This document shows, in pieces, positions 1 through 9,249 of a stretch of 64,000 nucleotides of DNA. Each line of letters starts with the position of its first letter. Position 1 is the stretch's first letter. The position numbers and the translations under genes were made by a program. The notes beneath the pieces are model-generated. The model saw nothing but the letters and a program-made list of their open reading frames with translations, was not told where the DNA came from and did no database searches. The DNA is from Aurantimonas marina. GTDB lineage: Bacteria; Pseudomonadota; Alphaproteobacteria; Rhizobiales; Rhizobiaceae. Location: NCBI RefSeq assembly GCF_017183135.1, contig NZ_JADDXW010000002.1:1-64000 (forward strand), written 5' to 3'.

Positions 1-82
1 GGCGATGGAAGCGGCCGGCATCCGCGTCTCGCCCTCCCCCGCCCAGCTCGGCAAGACTCTCGTCGAACTCCTCAAGGGCTGA
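1..82 (+). CDS. sucD: Probable succinate--CoA ligase alpha subunit, C-terminal end only (partial)
   Basis: Reading from base 2, 26 codons end at a TGA at 80-82 and give a tail with AAGIRVSPSPAQLG followed by ending LLKG. This resembles the C-terminus of succinyl-CoA synthetase alpha subunits, the nucleotide-binding subunit that makes succinate and ATP/GTP in the TCA cycle. The rest lies upstream of the window. The related malate--CoA ligase alpha subunit of serine-cycle methylotrophs ends similarly and cannot be excluded from so few residues. Confidence 0.55.
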   Translation, partial: AMEAAGIRVSPSPAQLGKTLVELLKG

Positions 83-182
83 CGACGGCACACGAAAAAG
101 ACCGGCGCGACAGGCTCCCGCGCCAACGCCGTGTCGGCGATTTGAAACCGCACCCTTTTCCAATTTAAAGCATTCTATGTCG

Positions 183-207
183 TGATGGCCCCCGCGCGGG
201 GCCATCA
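183..207 (+). other. 10-bp hairpin between sucD-like gene and quinone oxidoreductase
   Basis: TGATGGCCCC at 183-192 pairs perfectly with GGGGCCATCA at 198-207 around a 5-nt loop. No T-run follows, so a classical terminator is unlikely. It may be an attenuating or mRNA-stabilising element in the leader of the gene starting at 240. Confidence 0.4.
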
Positions 208-239
208 TGCGTGATGGGGCAGCCAAGGAGACATAAGCG

Positions 240-1220
240 ATGCCAGACACCATGAAGACAATCGAGATGTGCGAGGCCGGCGGACCGGACGTCCTCCAGA
301 TCGGCTCGCGTCCGCTTCCGGTTCCGGCCGCTCACGAAGTGCTGGTCAAGGTCACCGCCGCCGGGATCAACGGTCCGGATCTCGTGCAGCGGCGCGGCCA
401 CTACCCGCCGCCCAAGGGCGCCTCCGATCTGTTGGGCCTCGAAGTCTCGGGCGAAATCGCCGCGCTCGGCGCGGACGTAACGGCCTGGTCTGTCGGCGAT
501 AGAATCTGCGGGCTGACCAATGGCGGCGGTTACGCCGAATATGTGGTGATCGACGCCGGCCACTGCCTGCCCATACCGGAGGGCGTCGGCGACATCGACG
601 CGGCGGGTCTTTGCGAAACCTTCTTCACCGTCTGGAGCAATTGCTTCCTCGGGCGCGAATCCACCGAGGGCCAGATCTTTCTGGTTCATGGCGGCGCCGG
701 CGGCATCGGCTCCGCCGCGACACAACTGGGCGCGGCGCTCGGCATGCGCGTCTTCACCACCTGCGCGAATGCCGACGACGCGCAATTCTGTCTCGCCAAT
801 GGCGCGGAACGCGCGATCGACTACACCAGGGAGGATTTTGTCGAGATCGTTCGCGCGGCAGGCGGTGCGAACCTGATCCTGGACATCATCGGCGGGCCTT
901 ACATCGCCCGTAACATCAAGGCCGCCAAGGCCGACGGCCACATCGTGCAACTCGCCTTCAACGCGGGATCGAAGGTCGAGATCGACCTGATGCCCGTCAT
1001 GCTCAAGCGTCTGACCTATGCCGGCTCGACGCTGCGTAGCCGTCCCGACGCGTTCAAGGCGGCGGTGGCGGCGGACCTCAAAGAAAAAGTCTGGCCGCTG
1101 TTCGCGGGCGGCGCGCTGAAGACCAACACTCATGCGGTGTTGCCGTTCGAACAGGCGGCCGAGGCGCATAGGATGATGGAAGCGGCTCGCCATCGCGGCA
1201 AGATCCTGCTGACGCCGTAA
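240..1220 (+). CDS. NAD(P)H-quinone oxidoreductase, zeta-crystallin/PIG3-type MDR family
   Basis: A 326-residue medium-chain dehydrogenase/reductase without zinc ligands. It would use NAD(P)H to reduce quinones or enones in the cytosol. An N-terminal GroES-like catalytic domain carries GINGPDLVQRRGHYPPPKG near residues 43-61, typical of the PIG3/quinone-oxidoreductase branch. The Rossmann domain has the nucleotide-binding stretch HGGAGGIGSAATQLG near residue 150. The start at 240 has AGGAG about 9 nt upstream. It is transcribed convergently with the formate dehydrogenase operon and the two share a terminator. The physiological substrate cannot be told from sequence. Confidence 0.85.
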   Translation: MPDTMKTIEMCEAGGPDVLQIGSRPLPVPAAHEVLVKVTAAGINGPDLVQRRGHYPPPKGASDLLGLEVSGEIAALGADVTAWSVGDRICGLTNGGGYAEYVVIDAGHCLPIPEGVGDIDAAGLCETFFTVWSNCFLGRESTEGQIFLVHGGAGGIGSAATQLGAALGMRVFTTCANADDAQFCLANGAERAIDYTREDFVEIVRAAGGANLILDIIGGPYIARNIKAAKADGHIVQLAFNAGSKVEIDLMPVMLKRLTYAGSTLRSRPDAFKAAVAADLKEKVWPLFAGGALKTNTHAVLPFEQAAEAHRMMEAARHRGKILLTP

Positions 1221-1247
1221 CGCTCCGCCGACCCGCCCGGAAACAAC

Positions 1248-1281
1248 AACGCCGACGAAGCTGGCTCGCTTCGTCGGCGTT
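1248..1281 (+). terminator. Rho-independent terminator between convergent genes
   Basis: A perfect 14-bp stem (1248-1261 with 1268-1281, core CGCCGACGAAG) closes a 6-nt loop and is followed by TTTTG on the plus strand. It sits 27 nt after the quinone oxidoreductase stop. On the minus strand it lies just beyond the fdsA stop, so it can serve both genes. Confidence 0.85.
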
Positions 1282-1326
1282 TTGCTGTTCTCGGCCGCCG
1301 GGCTGCCCGGCGACCCAAACCTTGCC

Positions 1327-4323
1327 CTATTCGGCGGCTTCTTGCACCGACGCGGCCGAGACTTTCGCCGCGCAGAACTTGAACTCCGGGATCTTGCCGT
1401 AGGGGTCCAGCATCGGATTGGTCAGACGGTTCGCCGGCGATTCGTTGAAGCAGAATGGGATGAACACCATCCCGTCGGCGACCTCGCGATCGGCCCGTAA
1501 GACGGCCTCGATCGTGCCACGGCGGGTCTCCACCGCGATCATTTCGCCGGCACGCAAACCATGCCTGGCGATCTCGCGCGGATTCATCGCTGCGATGCCC
1601 TCCGGCTCGATCGCGTCGAGCACCTCGGCGCGCCGGGTCATCGACCCGGTGTGCCAGTGCTCCAGCAGCCGCCCGGTGGTCAGCACCATCGGGAACTCCT
1701 CGTCGGGCACCTCGTCCGGCGCGCGCAGATCGGCCGGCACGATGCGGCCGCGCCCGTCAGCGGTCGGGAATCCATCGCTGAAGACCACCCACTGTTCCTC
1801 GCCGTCGGGCTTCGACGGATAGGTGACGCTCTCATTCGCCTCCAGCCGGTCCCAGGAGATGTAGTTCAGCGAGGCCATGACCTGCCGCATTTCCTCATAC
1901 ACCGCCGGCACACCGTCATAGGACCAGTCGAGCCCGGAGCGATTGGCGAGCTCGACGATCAATTCCCAGTCCTGCCGCGCCTCGCCCGGCATGTCGATCG
2001 CGGGCCGCCCGATCTGCACCTGGCGATTGGTGTTGGAATAGGTCCCGAGTTTCTCGGCATGGGCGGATGCCGGCAGAACGACGTCGGCATGCCATGCGGT
2101 TTCGGTGAGGAAGATGTCCTGCACGACGAGATGGTCGAGCTTGGCCAAAGCCTCGCGCGCATGGATCTGGTCCGGATCCGACATCGCCGGATTCTCGCCC
2201 ATGACATACATGCCCTTGATCGATCCCTCATGGATCGCGTCAATGATCTCGACGACGGTCAGGCCCTTCGTGGGATCGAGCGTTCGGCCCCAGAAATCCT
2301 CCATCTCGCCGCGGATATCGACATTCTCGACGGACCGGTAGTCCGGGAAGAACATCGGGATCAGCCCGGCGTCCGACGCGCCCTGCACGTTGTTCTGCCC
2401 GCGCAGCGGATGCAGTCCGGTGCCCGGACGCCCGACATGGCCGGTGATCAGCGCCAGCGCTATCAGGCAGCGCGAGTTGTCGGTGCCGTGGGTGTGCTGG
2501 GAAATGCCCATGCCCCAGAAGATGATCGAGCGTTCCGAGGTGGCGTAGATGCGTGCCACGTCGCGGATCACCTCAGCCGCGATGCCGCAGACCTCGGCCA
2601 TCGCTTCCGGTGCGAAATCCTTCACCTTCTCCTTCAGCGCCTCGAAGCCGCTGACATTGGCCTGGATATACTGCTGGTCGTACAGCTTCTCCTCGATGAT
2701 GACATGCAGCATTGCGTTGAGGAGGGCGACGTCGGTGCCGGGCTTGAAGCGCAACCCGTGCGAGGCGTGGCGCATCAGTTCCTGGCCGCGCGGGTCCATC
2801 ACGATCAGCTTGGTGCCATTTTTCGCCGCCTGCTTGAGATAGGTCGCGGCGACCGGATGGTTCTGGCCCGGCCGGGCACCGATGACGATGACGCAATCGG
2901 CCTTCAAGGCATCCATGAACGGCGCGGAAACGGCGCCCGAGCCGACGCCCTCCAGCAGTGCCGCCACCGACGAGGCGTGGCACAGCCGCGTGCAGTGATC
3001 GACATTGTTGGTGCCGAAGCCCTGTCGGATGAGCTTCTGGAAGAGATAGGCCTCCTCATTGGAGCCTTTGGCGGAACCGAAACCTGCAATCGCGCCACCG
3101 CCATCCGAATCTCGGATCTCGGTGAGGCCGGACGCGGCCCGATCCATCGCTTCTTCCCAGGTCGCTTCGCGGAAGACGTCGGAGACGTCCATGAAGCGCA
3201 TGTCGATATCACCGTGCTTCGGCGCGTCGTCGCGGCGGATCAGCGGCTTGGTCAGCCGGTCCTTCGACATGGCGTAATCGAAGCCGAAGCGGCCCTTGAC
3301 GCAAAGCCGGTTTTCGTTCGACGGCCCATCGCGGCCGTCGACCAGCACGATCTTGTTGTCCTTGGAATAGACCGTCGTCTGGCAGCCGACACCGCAGAAC
3401 GGGCAGACCGAATCCGTCACCTTGTCGAATTCGGTGACGACGCGCTTGCGCCCGTTAGTGTCCATCAGCGTCTTTTCGTACAGCGCGCCGGTCGGACACG
3501 CCTGGACGCATTCGCCGCAGGTCACGCAGGTCGAAAAACCCATCGGGTCGTGGATGTCGAATACAGGCACTGCGTGATGGCCGCGGTCGGCCATGCCGAG
3601 CACGTCGTTGACCTGCACTTCGCGGCAGGCGCGCACACACAGATTGCAGGCGATGCAGGCATCGAGATTGACCGCGATCGCCGGATTGGACAGGTCGTGA
3701 ATGCCCGGCGTGTTGTCCGGCATCCCGTGCGTCGTCGACGCCGCCACGCCGTCCGGCCCGGCATCACCATTCAACGACGGGTTCCTGCCGTCGAATTTCG
3801 ACGGCAGGCGCTTGGAACCGGTGATCCCGAAATCCGCCGCCCAATTCCAGAAGGACGACTGGCTGTCGGGGCTCTCCTCGGGCGGGCGCATGTCGGCGGC
3901 CAGCATCTCGAAGACCATCTCGCGCGATTTTTTCGCACGCTCGCTCGCCGTCTTCACGACCATGCCGTCGGCAACCTTGCGCTGACAGGATGCCGCCAGC
4001 ACCCGCTCGCCCTCGACCTCGACCATGCAGGCCCGGCAATTGCCGTCCGAACGATATCCCGGTTTGTCGAGATAGCACAGATGCGGAATCCGGTTGCCCT
4101 CGCGCTTGGCGACCTGCCAGATGGTTTCGTCCTTGGCGGCGAAAACCGACTGGCCGTCCAGGGTGAAGGTAATCCGCTCGGCTTGCGTCTCGAGGCGGTC
4201 GGCGTGATCGCCCGGGACGTGACCACCGTCAGCGGACGCCGCGCGGCCCGCCGAATTGTCGGGCGAGATGTTGCGCGTGTCGGCCGGATTCGCCGTGCCG
4301 TTGATATTTTCGGAACCGCTCAT
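1327..4323 (-). CDS. fdsA: NAD-dependent formate dehydrogenase, alpha (catalytic Mo/W-bisPGD) subunit
   Basis: A 998-residue catalytic subunit of a soluble formate dehydrogenase, oxidising formate to CO2 and passing electrons to the NAD-reducing beta subunit. It begins with a NuoG-like [2Fe-2S] domain (C residues in GNCRACMVEVEG). Ferredoxin-type clusters follow (CIACNLCVRAC and CVTCGECVQACPTG). The molybdopterin oxidoreductase domain has CPFCGVGC for its own 4Fe-4S cluster. The active-site loop reads NVDHCTRLCHASSV, where cysteine replaces selenocysteine of E. coli FdhF. I chose the ATG at 4323 because it overlaps the beta-subunit stop as ATGA; the frame stays open further upstream but only inside the beta gene. 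The size and the fused partner match the Fdh1 (tungsten) enzyme of Methylobacterium, so Mo or W is possible. Confidence 0.93.
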   Translation of the reverse strand: MSGSENINGTANPADTRNISPDNSAGRAASADGGHVPGDHADRLETQAERITFTLDGQSVFAAKDETIWQVAKREGNRIPHLCYLDKPGYRSDGNCRACMVEVEGERVLAASCQRKVADGMVVKTASERAKKSREMVFEMLAADMRPPEESPDSQSSFWNWAADFGITGSKRLPSKFDGRNPSLNGDAGPDGVAASTTHGMPDNTPGIHDLSNPAIAVNLDACIACNLCVRACREVQVNDVLGMADRGHHAVPVFDIHDPMGFSTCVTCGECVQACPTGALYEKTLMDTNGRKRVVTEFDKVTDSVCPFCGVGCQTTVYSKDNKIVLVDGRDGPSNENRLCVKGRFGFDYAMSKDRLTKPLIRRDDAPKHGDIDMRFMDVSDVFREATWEEAMDRAASGLTEIRDSDGGGAIAGFGSAKGSNEEAYLFQKLIRQGFGTNNVDHCTRLCHASSVAALLEGVGSGAVSAPFMDALKADCVIVIGARPGQNHPVAATYLKQAAKNGTKLIVMDPRGQELMRHASHGLRFKPGTDVALLNAMLHVIIEEKLYDQQYIQANVSGFEALKEKVKDFAPEAMAEVCGIAAEVIRDVARIYATSERSIIFWGMGISQHTHGTDNSRCLIALALITGHVGRPGTGLHPLRGQNNVQGASDAGLIPMFFPDYRSVENVDIRGEMEDFWGRTLDPTKGLTVVEIIDAIHEGSIKGMYVMGENPAMSDPDQIHAREALAKLDHLVVQDIFLTETAWHADVVLPASAHAEKLGTYSNTNRQVQIGRPAIDMPGEARQDWELIVELANRSGLDWSYDGVPAVYEEMRQVMASLNYISWDRLEANESVTYPSKPDGEEQWVVFSDGFPTADGRGRIVPADLRAPDEVPDEEFPMVLTTGRLLEHWHTGSMTRRAEVLDAIEPEGIAAMNPREIARHGLRAGEMIAVETRRGTIEAVLRADREVADGMVFIPFCFNESPANRLTNPMLDPYGKIPEFKFCAAKVSAASVQEAAE

Positions 4324-6011
4324 GACAAATCCTCCCGGAAATATTGCAGCAGATGGTTCACCGGGTTCGGTGCCGCCTGCCCGAGCCCGCAGATCGAGGC
4401 ATCGCGCATGACCTGTTCGAGATCGCGGATCGTCGCCTCGTCCAGCTTGCCTTCGGTCCTTAGTAATTTTCCCATCTTCTCCGTACCGCCCCGGCACGGG
4501 GTGCATTGGCCGCAGCTTTCATGGGTGAAGAAATCGACGAGGTTCAGCGCCACGTCCTTGATGTTGTCGGCATCGGAAAACACCACGATCGCGTGGCTGC
4601 CGACGAAGGAACCCAGTTCCGCGAGCTTGCCGCCGAAATCGAGCGGCACGTCATCGAGGTTCGCCGGCAGAATCCCACCCGACGCGCCGCCCGGCAGATA
4701 GGCCTTGAAGCTGTGGCCGTCGGCCATCCCGCCGCAGTGATCCTCGATCAGCTCGCGGATCGTCACCCCTGCGGGCGCGACCTTGACGCCTGGCTGCTTG
4801 ACCCGCCCGGAGACCGACCAGGAGCGCATGCCAGGATGATCGGGCTTGCCCTGCGCGCGGAACCACTCGACACCGTGTTCGAGGATTTTCGGCACCCAGT
4901 AGAGCGTCTCGACATTGTTGTTGAGCGTCGGACGGCCGAAGACACCCACCTCGGCGATGTAGGGCGGCCGGTGGCGCGGCAGGCCGCGCTTGCCCTCGAT
5001 CGACTCGATCATCGCGCTTTCTTCGCCGCAGATATAGGCCCCTGCCCCGCGCCGCAGCTCGATGAAGCCCGGCGCGACCAGTCCGGCCGCTTCCAGAGCG
5101 GCGATCTCGGTCCGCAGGATTTCCAGCACCGCCGGATATTCGTCGCGCATGTAAAGGTAGATACGCTCCGCCTCGACGACATGCGCGCCGATCAGGGCGC
5201 CCTCGAACATCGGATGCGGGTTGCGTTCGAGATAGTAGCGATCCTTGAAGGTGCCGGGTTCGCCCTCGTCACCGTTGATCGTCATCAGGCGCGGGCCGGA
5301 ATAGCCGCGCACGAAGCCCCACTTCTTACCAGCCGGGAAGCCGGCGCCGCCAAGCCCGCGCAGTGATGCGTCGTTGAGCTTCTCAATCACGGCATCGGCC
5401 GACAACGCACCGGAGCGTACCTGCTCCCAAATTCCATATCCGCCCTTGGCCCGGTAGGCCGCCAGCTCCTCGTAGTCGGGCTTCAGGACGCCGGTTTCGC
5501 CGGTCTGGGCCATCTTGAGCAGCCCCGCCGCGCTGGCGTGGCCGACCTCGCGGTCGCCGATCCTCGCCGCCGGCGCCACGTCGCAGCCGCCCATGCAGGG
5601 CGCGCGCAAGACACGCACGTTGGCCGGATCGACGTCCGCCTCCAGTCCGGCGATCACATCCTCGGCGCCCATGCACATGCAGGTCACCGAATCGCAGACC
5701 CGGATGGTCAGCGGCGCGGGCGTCGGCTCGCCCTCCTTCACCACGTCGAAGTGGTCGTAGAAGGAGGCGACTTCGTAGATCTCGACCTGGCTGAGCCGCA
5801 TTTCCTCGGCCAATGCACGAATATGCTTGGCCTGCAGACAGCCGAATCGATCCTGAATCAGATGCAAATGCTCGATCAGGAGGTCGCGCCGCCGCGGCCG
5901 ATCCCCGAGCAGATCGTGAACCTCGCGGTGCGCCCTCTCGTCGAGCTGGCGTCCTTTTGGCTTGGCGCTGTCGCGTTTGCGCGGCATTGGCGCGGCCGGT
6001 TGGTCAAGCAT
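4320..6011 (-). CDS. fdsB: NAD-dependent formate dehydrogenase, fused gamma-beta (NuoE+NuoF-like) subunit
   Basis: A 563-residue diaphorase subunit combining what are separate NuoE-like and NuoF-like subunits in many FDHs. The N-terminal thioredoxin-like [2Fe-2S] part shows CDSVTCMCMGAED and CMGGCDVAP. The NuoF-like part has LRGLGGAGFPAGKKW and GDEGEPGTFKDR for NADH/FMN and SCGQCTPCRGGTEKM for a 4Fe-4S cluster. It reduces NAD+ with electrons from the alpha subunit. The start at 6011 is preceded by GGGGGGAG about 8 nt upstream, better than the ATG at 6053. It is the first gene of a two-gene operon, with a strong palindrome directly before its ribosome-binding site. The fused layout is that of Methylobacterium Fdh1B. 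Confidence 0.93.
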   Translation of the reverse strand: MLDQPAAPMPRKRDSAKPKGRQLDERAHREVHDLLGDRPRRRDLLIEHLHLIQDRFGCLQAKHIRALAEEMRLSQVEIYEVASFYDHFDVVKEGEPTPAPLTIRVCDSVTCMCMGAEDVIAGLEADVDPANVRVLRAPCMGGCDVAPAARIGDREVGHASAAGLLKMAQTGETGVLKPDYEELAAYRAKGGYGIWEQVRSGALSADAVIEKLNDASLRGLGGAGFPAGKKWGFVRGYSGPRLMTINGDEGEPGTFKDRYYLERNPHPMFEGALIGAHVVEAERIYLYMRDEYPAVLEILRTEIAALEAAGLVAPGFIELRRGAGAYICGEESAMIESIEGKRGLPRHRPPYIAEVGVFGRPTLNNNVETLYWVPKILEHGVEWFRAQGKPDHPGMRSWSVSGRVKQPGVKVAPAGVTIRELIEDHCGGMADGHSFKAYLPGGASGGILPANLDDVPLDFGGKLAELGSFVGSHAIVVFSDADNIKDVALNLVDFFTHESCGQCTPCRGGTEKMGKLLRTEGKLDEATIRDLEQVMRDASICGLGQAAPNPVNHLLQYFREDLS

Positions 6012-6026
6012 AATTCGGCTCCCCCC

Positions 6027-6048
6027 GTTTCGCGGATATCGGCGAAAC
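6027..6048 (-). promoter_or_regulatory. 22-bp near-perfect palindrome in the fdsB leader
   Basis: GTTTCGC at 6027-6033 is mirrored by GCGAAAC at 6042-6048, and the centre GATATC is also symmetrical, so 10 of 11 base pairs match. It abuts the fdsB Shine-Dalgarno at 6019-6026. It could be a dimeric regulator's operator or an RNA hairpin affecting translation. Two overlapping 10-bp palindromes (CTCCGCGGAG at 6068-6077, GGAGATCTCC at 6074-6083) lie just upstream in the same leader. Confidence 0.5.
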
Positions 6049-6288
6049 ATCAATTCCCACGCTCAAGCTCCGCGGAGATCTCCACGAAAACTCTGCGGTC
6101 CTCAAATGAAATGGCCGGGATGCGATCCGTTTGCTGGCGATCAGGTGGCGCCACGCCCGCTATCCCTCCGGGAGCCCTGTCCGGGGTGATTACCCTAACA
6201 CGCCAGCCATGTGATGCAAGGCGTCGATCGATGCATTGCCGATCCGATTGCTATCGAATTCCAAGCGCTTGCGTCAGCGTGAGCCTGT

Positions 6289-7482
6289 CTACCGCCCCGC
6301 GGTTTCCGGTGGCCGGTCACGACTGAAGGCGTAGGCAGCCAGGCCCGCCACCAGCAACAGGGCGTAGAAGGCGAAAACGGTAGCGTAGGCCGCTTCCGAC
6401 GACATTGCCGGATCGACGAGGGCGAAGACGCCGCCGGAGAGGAACTGGATGGCGCCGGCGCCGCCGATCGAGAAAAAGTTCAGCAACGTAATCCCGCGCC
6501 CGACCAAATGCGGCGGCATGAAGCTACGCGCATGGGCCATGATCAGGGCGTAGTTGGCACCGAACAGCGTGATCGCGGCGAGCAGAATGATAGCCGTGAC
6601 GGCAGAACCAGAGCCGAGGATGGCCAGCCCCGCCAGCAAAAGCGCGGTCGCCGACGAGCCGACGATGGGAATCCATTTGCGGGTCCGGAAAATGACATCA
6701 AGCGGCCCGTAGGCGACCGTCCCCAGGATCAGGGCGACGGCCATGCCCAAGGTCGCATTGCCCACCCCCGCCAGGTCGAAACCGTAGACGTCGGCGAGAT
6801 AGGGTCCGGCCCACAGGCCGCGGAGGTTTGCCGCCGGCGCATAGGCGACGAAGGCCATCGCCATCAAGGGCCAGAGTTCACGCATGCGCAGAAGGTCGAG
6901 AAGCGAGCCGCCATCGGCCGTGTTTTCAGTGGCCGGCAAGGGCGGATCGCGCACCACCCACATGATGATCAAGGCCAGCAGCACGGTCACCACGGCAAGC
7001 CCGGCCATTACCTGGCGCCAGCCGATCGCCTCCACCGCGAGCGCCAGCGGCGCCGAGCCGAGCACGCCGCCTCCAAGACCGAAGGCAACGAACCAGGACG
7101 CGAACATGGCGAACCTTCGCGGCGGAAAGGTCCGCGCGAAGATGAAGAACGCCGCCATCAGGATCGGCGCGCAGCCGGCCCCGATCAGCGTCATCGCGAC
7201 GATGATCGCAACCGCCCCGTTGGCGAAAGCGAACAGCGTCGAGCCCGCGGCTGCGGCAAGAAGGAAGAGCGCGACCGTGCGGCGCGGTCCATAGCGATCG
7301 AGGGCGAAGCCGACCGGAAACTGCATCAGCGCGAAGGCGATGAACCATAGCCCCGCCGCGCTCGACAGCGCCGCCTCGCCAACCCCCAGATCCCGCGTCA
7401 GTTCGGGCGCCAGAACCGCGAGAAACGAGCGGAAAAACTGCGAGAGGATGTAGGTGACGGCGAGACTGGCGACGCCGGTCAT
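6289..7482 (-). CDS. MFS transporter
   Basis: A 397-residue polytopic membrane protein with about 12 hydrophobic helices. The loop between helices 2 and 3 has the major-facilitator motif A form GFALDRYGPRRTVAL. The start at 7482 has GAAGGAAA about 8 nt upstream. Its substrate is not evident; the N-terminus (VTYILSQFFRSFLAVLAPEL) is like that of NNP/CynX-type and other anion or small-metabolite carriers. It lies between the formate dehydrogenase and threonine dehydratase genes, all on the minus strand, but a roughly 280-bp gap to fdsB argues against joint transcription. Confidence 0.85.
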   Translation of the reverse strand: MTGVASLAVTYILSQFFRSFLAVLAPELTRDLGVGEAALSSAAGLWFIAFALMQFPVGFALDRYGPRRTVALFLLAAAAGSTLFAFANGAVAIIVAMTLIGAGCAPILMAAFFIFARTFPPRRFAMFASWFVAFGLGGGVLGSAPLALAVEAIGWRQVMAGLAVVTVLLALIIMWVVRDPPLPATENTADGGSLLDLLRMRELWPLMAMAFVAYAPAANLRGLWAGPYLADVYGFDLAGVGNATLGMAVALILGTVAYGPLDVIFRTRKWIPIVGSSATALLLAGLAILGSGSAVTAIILLAAITLFGANYALIMAHARSFMPPHLVGRGITLLNFFSIGGAGAIQFLSGGVFALVDPAMSSEAAYATVFAFYALLLVAGLAAYAFSRDRPPETAGR

Positions 7483-7527
7483 CGGCGGTTTCCTTCGATG
7501 CTGGAAAGGCGACCGGCGCCGACCCGA

Positions 7528-8781
7528 TCAAATCAGGAGATCGGCAAGAATGTGGTTGTCGGTGATGTCCTGGTAGCTGACGCCCCCTTCCTCGAACCGC
7601 TTCAGGAGCCCGGCGAAATTCGCCGAATCCTTGGTCTCGATGCCGATCAGGATCGAGGCGAAATCGCGCGCCGATTTCTTCAGATACTCAAAGCGCGCGA
7701 TATCGTCATCGGGTCCAAGATAGTCGAGAAAATCCTTCAGCGCGCCGGGGCGCTGGGCGAGCCGCAGGATGAAGTATTTCTTCAGGCCCTCGAAGCGCAG
7801 CGCCCGCTCCTTGACGTCCGGCAACCGCTCGAAGTCGAAATTGCCGCCGGAGACGACCAGCACGACGGTCTTGCCGCGCACGCTCTCGCCCAGGCTGCGC
7901 AGCGCATCGATCGCCAGCGCCCCGGCCGGCTCCAGCACGATGCCCTCGACGTTCAGCATCTCCAGCATGGTCTGGCAGAGGCGTCCCTCGGGTGACAGGA
8001 TCACCCGCTCCGCCCCGAAACCGCGCAGCGTCTCGAAGGGCAATTGGCCGATCTCGGCGACCGCCGCACCGTCGACGAAGCCGTCGAGCTGCGGCAGGCG
8101 AACCAGTTTTCCCTCGGCGAGGCTGGTGCGCAGGCTCGGCGCGCCGAGTGGTTCGACGAAGTGAAATTCGGGCGCCCCGTCGCCGTTGAAATAGCGCGTG
8201 AGCCCCGAGGCAAGCCCGCCTCCCCCCACCGGCAGGATCACCATGTCCGGCGCCTCGCCGTCGAGCTGGCGCTCGATCTCGAGCCCGACGCTGGCCTGGC
8301 CCTCGACGATGTCCTCATGGTCGAAGGGCGGCACCATCGACGCGCCGGTTTCGGCGGAATAGGCCTTGGCCGCGGCGTAGCAGTCGTCGAAAAAGTCGCC
8401 GACGAGTTCGATCTCGACCGCGTCGCCGCCGAAGATTCGCGTCTTGTCGATCTTCTGCTGCGGCGTCGTCACCGGCATGAAGATGCGACCCTCGAGCCCG
8501 AAATGCCGGCAGGCGAAAGCGAACCCTTGCGCGTGATTGCCGGCCGAGGCGCAGCAGAACTTATCCGTCGCCGAGCCGGCCGCGATGCGCTTGCGCATGA
8601 AGTTGAAGGCGCCGCGGATCTTGTAGGAGCGGACCGGCGTCAGGTCCTCGCGCTTGAGGAAAACGCGGGCGCCGTATTGCGCGGACAGATGCTCGTTGAG
8701 CTGCAGCGGTGTTTCGGGAAACAGCGCGCGGAGCGCGTCCTCCGCGCTGGCGACGCGGGTACGGAAATCGGAAGTGGTCAT
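7528..8781 (-). CDS. ilvA: Threonine ammonia-lyase (threonine dehydratase)
   Basis: A PLP enzyme of 417 residues converting L-threonine to 2-oxobutanoate, the first step of isoleucine synthesis. The PLP lysine lies in VRSYKIRGAFNFM, the serine/threonine-binding stretch is CCASAGNHAQGFA, and the glycine loop is GGGGLASGLTRY. A C-terminal ACT-like regulatory region of about 90 residues (from KYFILRLAQRPGALKDFL) suggests feedback control. The frame is open upstream to 8934, but the family N-terminus begins at MTTSDFRTRV, so I start at 8781. The Shine-Dalgarno there is weak. Confidence 0.9.
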   Translation of the reverse strand: MTTSDFRTRVASAEDALRALFPETPLQLNEHLSAQYGARVFLKREDLTPVRSYKIRGAFNFMRKRIAAGSATDKFCCASAGNHAQGFAFACRHFGLEGRIFMPVTTPQQKIDKTRIFGGDAVEIELVGDFFDDCYAAAKAYSAETGASMVPPFDHEDIVEGQASVGLEIERQLDGEAPDMVILPVGGGGLASGLTRYFNGDGAPEFHFVEPLGAPSLRTSLAEGKLVRLPQLDGFVDGAAVAEIGQLPFETLRGFGAERVILSPEGRLCQTMLEMLNVEGIVLEPAGALAIDALRSLGESVRGKTVVLVVSGGNFDFERLPDVKERALRFEGLKKYFILRLAQRPGALKDFLDYLGPDDDIARFEYLKKSARDFASILIGIETKDSANFAGLLKRFEEGGVSYQDITDNHILADLLI

Positions 8782-9249
8782 GAAACGGTTCTTGGATTTT
8801 GGGGCGCGCGGCGTGGCGTTCCCGGGAGATGTGCGGATCGACGGGGTGTCCCGGCGATCAGGAGGCGATGGCGCTGGCGGGCCGACCACCGCGAGCCGGA
8901 CGGGTCCGTTCCACACCATACCGCGAGGCGGCATGGGGATCAGACGCGCCGGCGCCGATAATCAGGATCGCGGCTCCGCCGATCGAGATATCCGATACCA
9001 TCGCACGCCCCTTTCCCGCATCCGGTTGCCGTTGCCCTCAGCCATCGGCCATCGAGGGGGATTTGTAAAGGCGGGGCCTCTCTGGGCCGGAGACCCGCCA
9101 TCATCCGAACCATTGTGACTGCCGGCGACGCCTTGGATACGTCCCAATCTCGTAGTGCGATTTCAATGAAGTCGACGGTGCATCCTTACGGAGCGTTCGA
9201 TTTCGATGTTAAGCTGTAGAAGGATGGCGCAATGGGGGCGGGGGGTATA
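8782..9249. other. Intergenic stretch without a recognisable gene
   Basis: These 468 bases lie between the divergent threonine dehydratase and the orphan gene at 9250. No open frame here looks coding. The composition becomes AT-richer from about 9140, marking the start of the atypical block. No convincing promoter or RNA gene was seen. Confidence 0.5.

Noticed and set aside
1561..4701. A long plus-strand open frame (over 1000 codons) opposite fdsA
   Set aside because: Antisense frames of this length arise from high G+C codon bias. The minus-strand frame has full formate dehydrogenase motifs, while the plus-strand translation has none.
6012..6288. Possible molybdenum/tungsten cofactor riboswitch in the fdsB leader
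   Set aside because: Some GC-rich stem-like strings are present, but I could not match the conserved core of the Moco RNA. Only the palindromes are reported.
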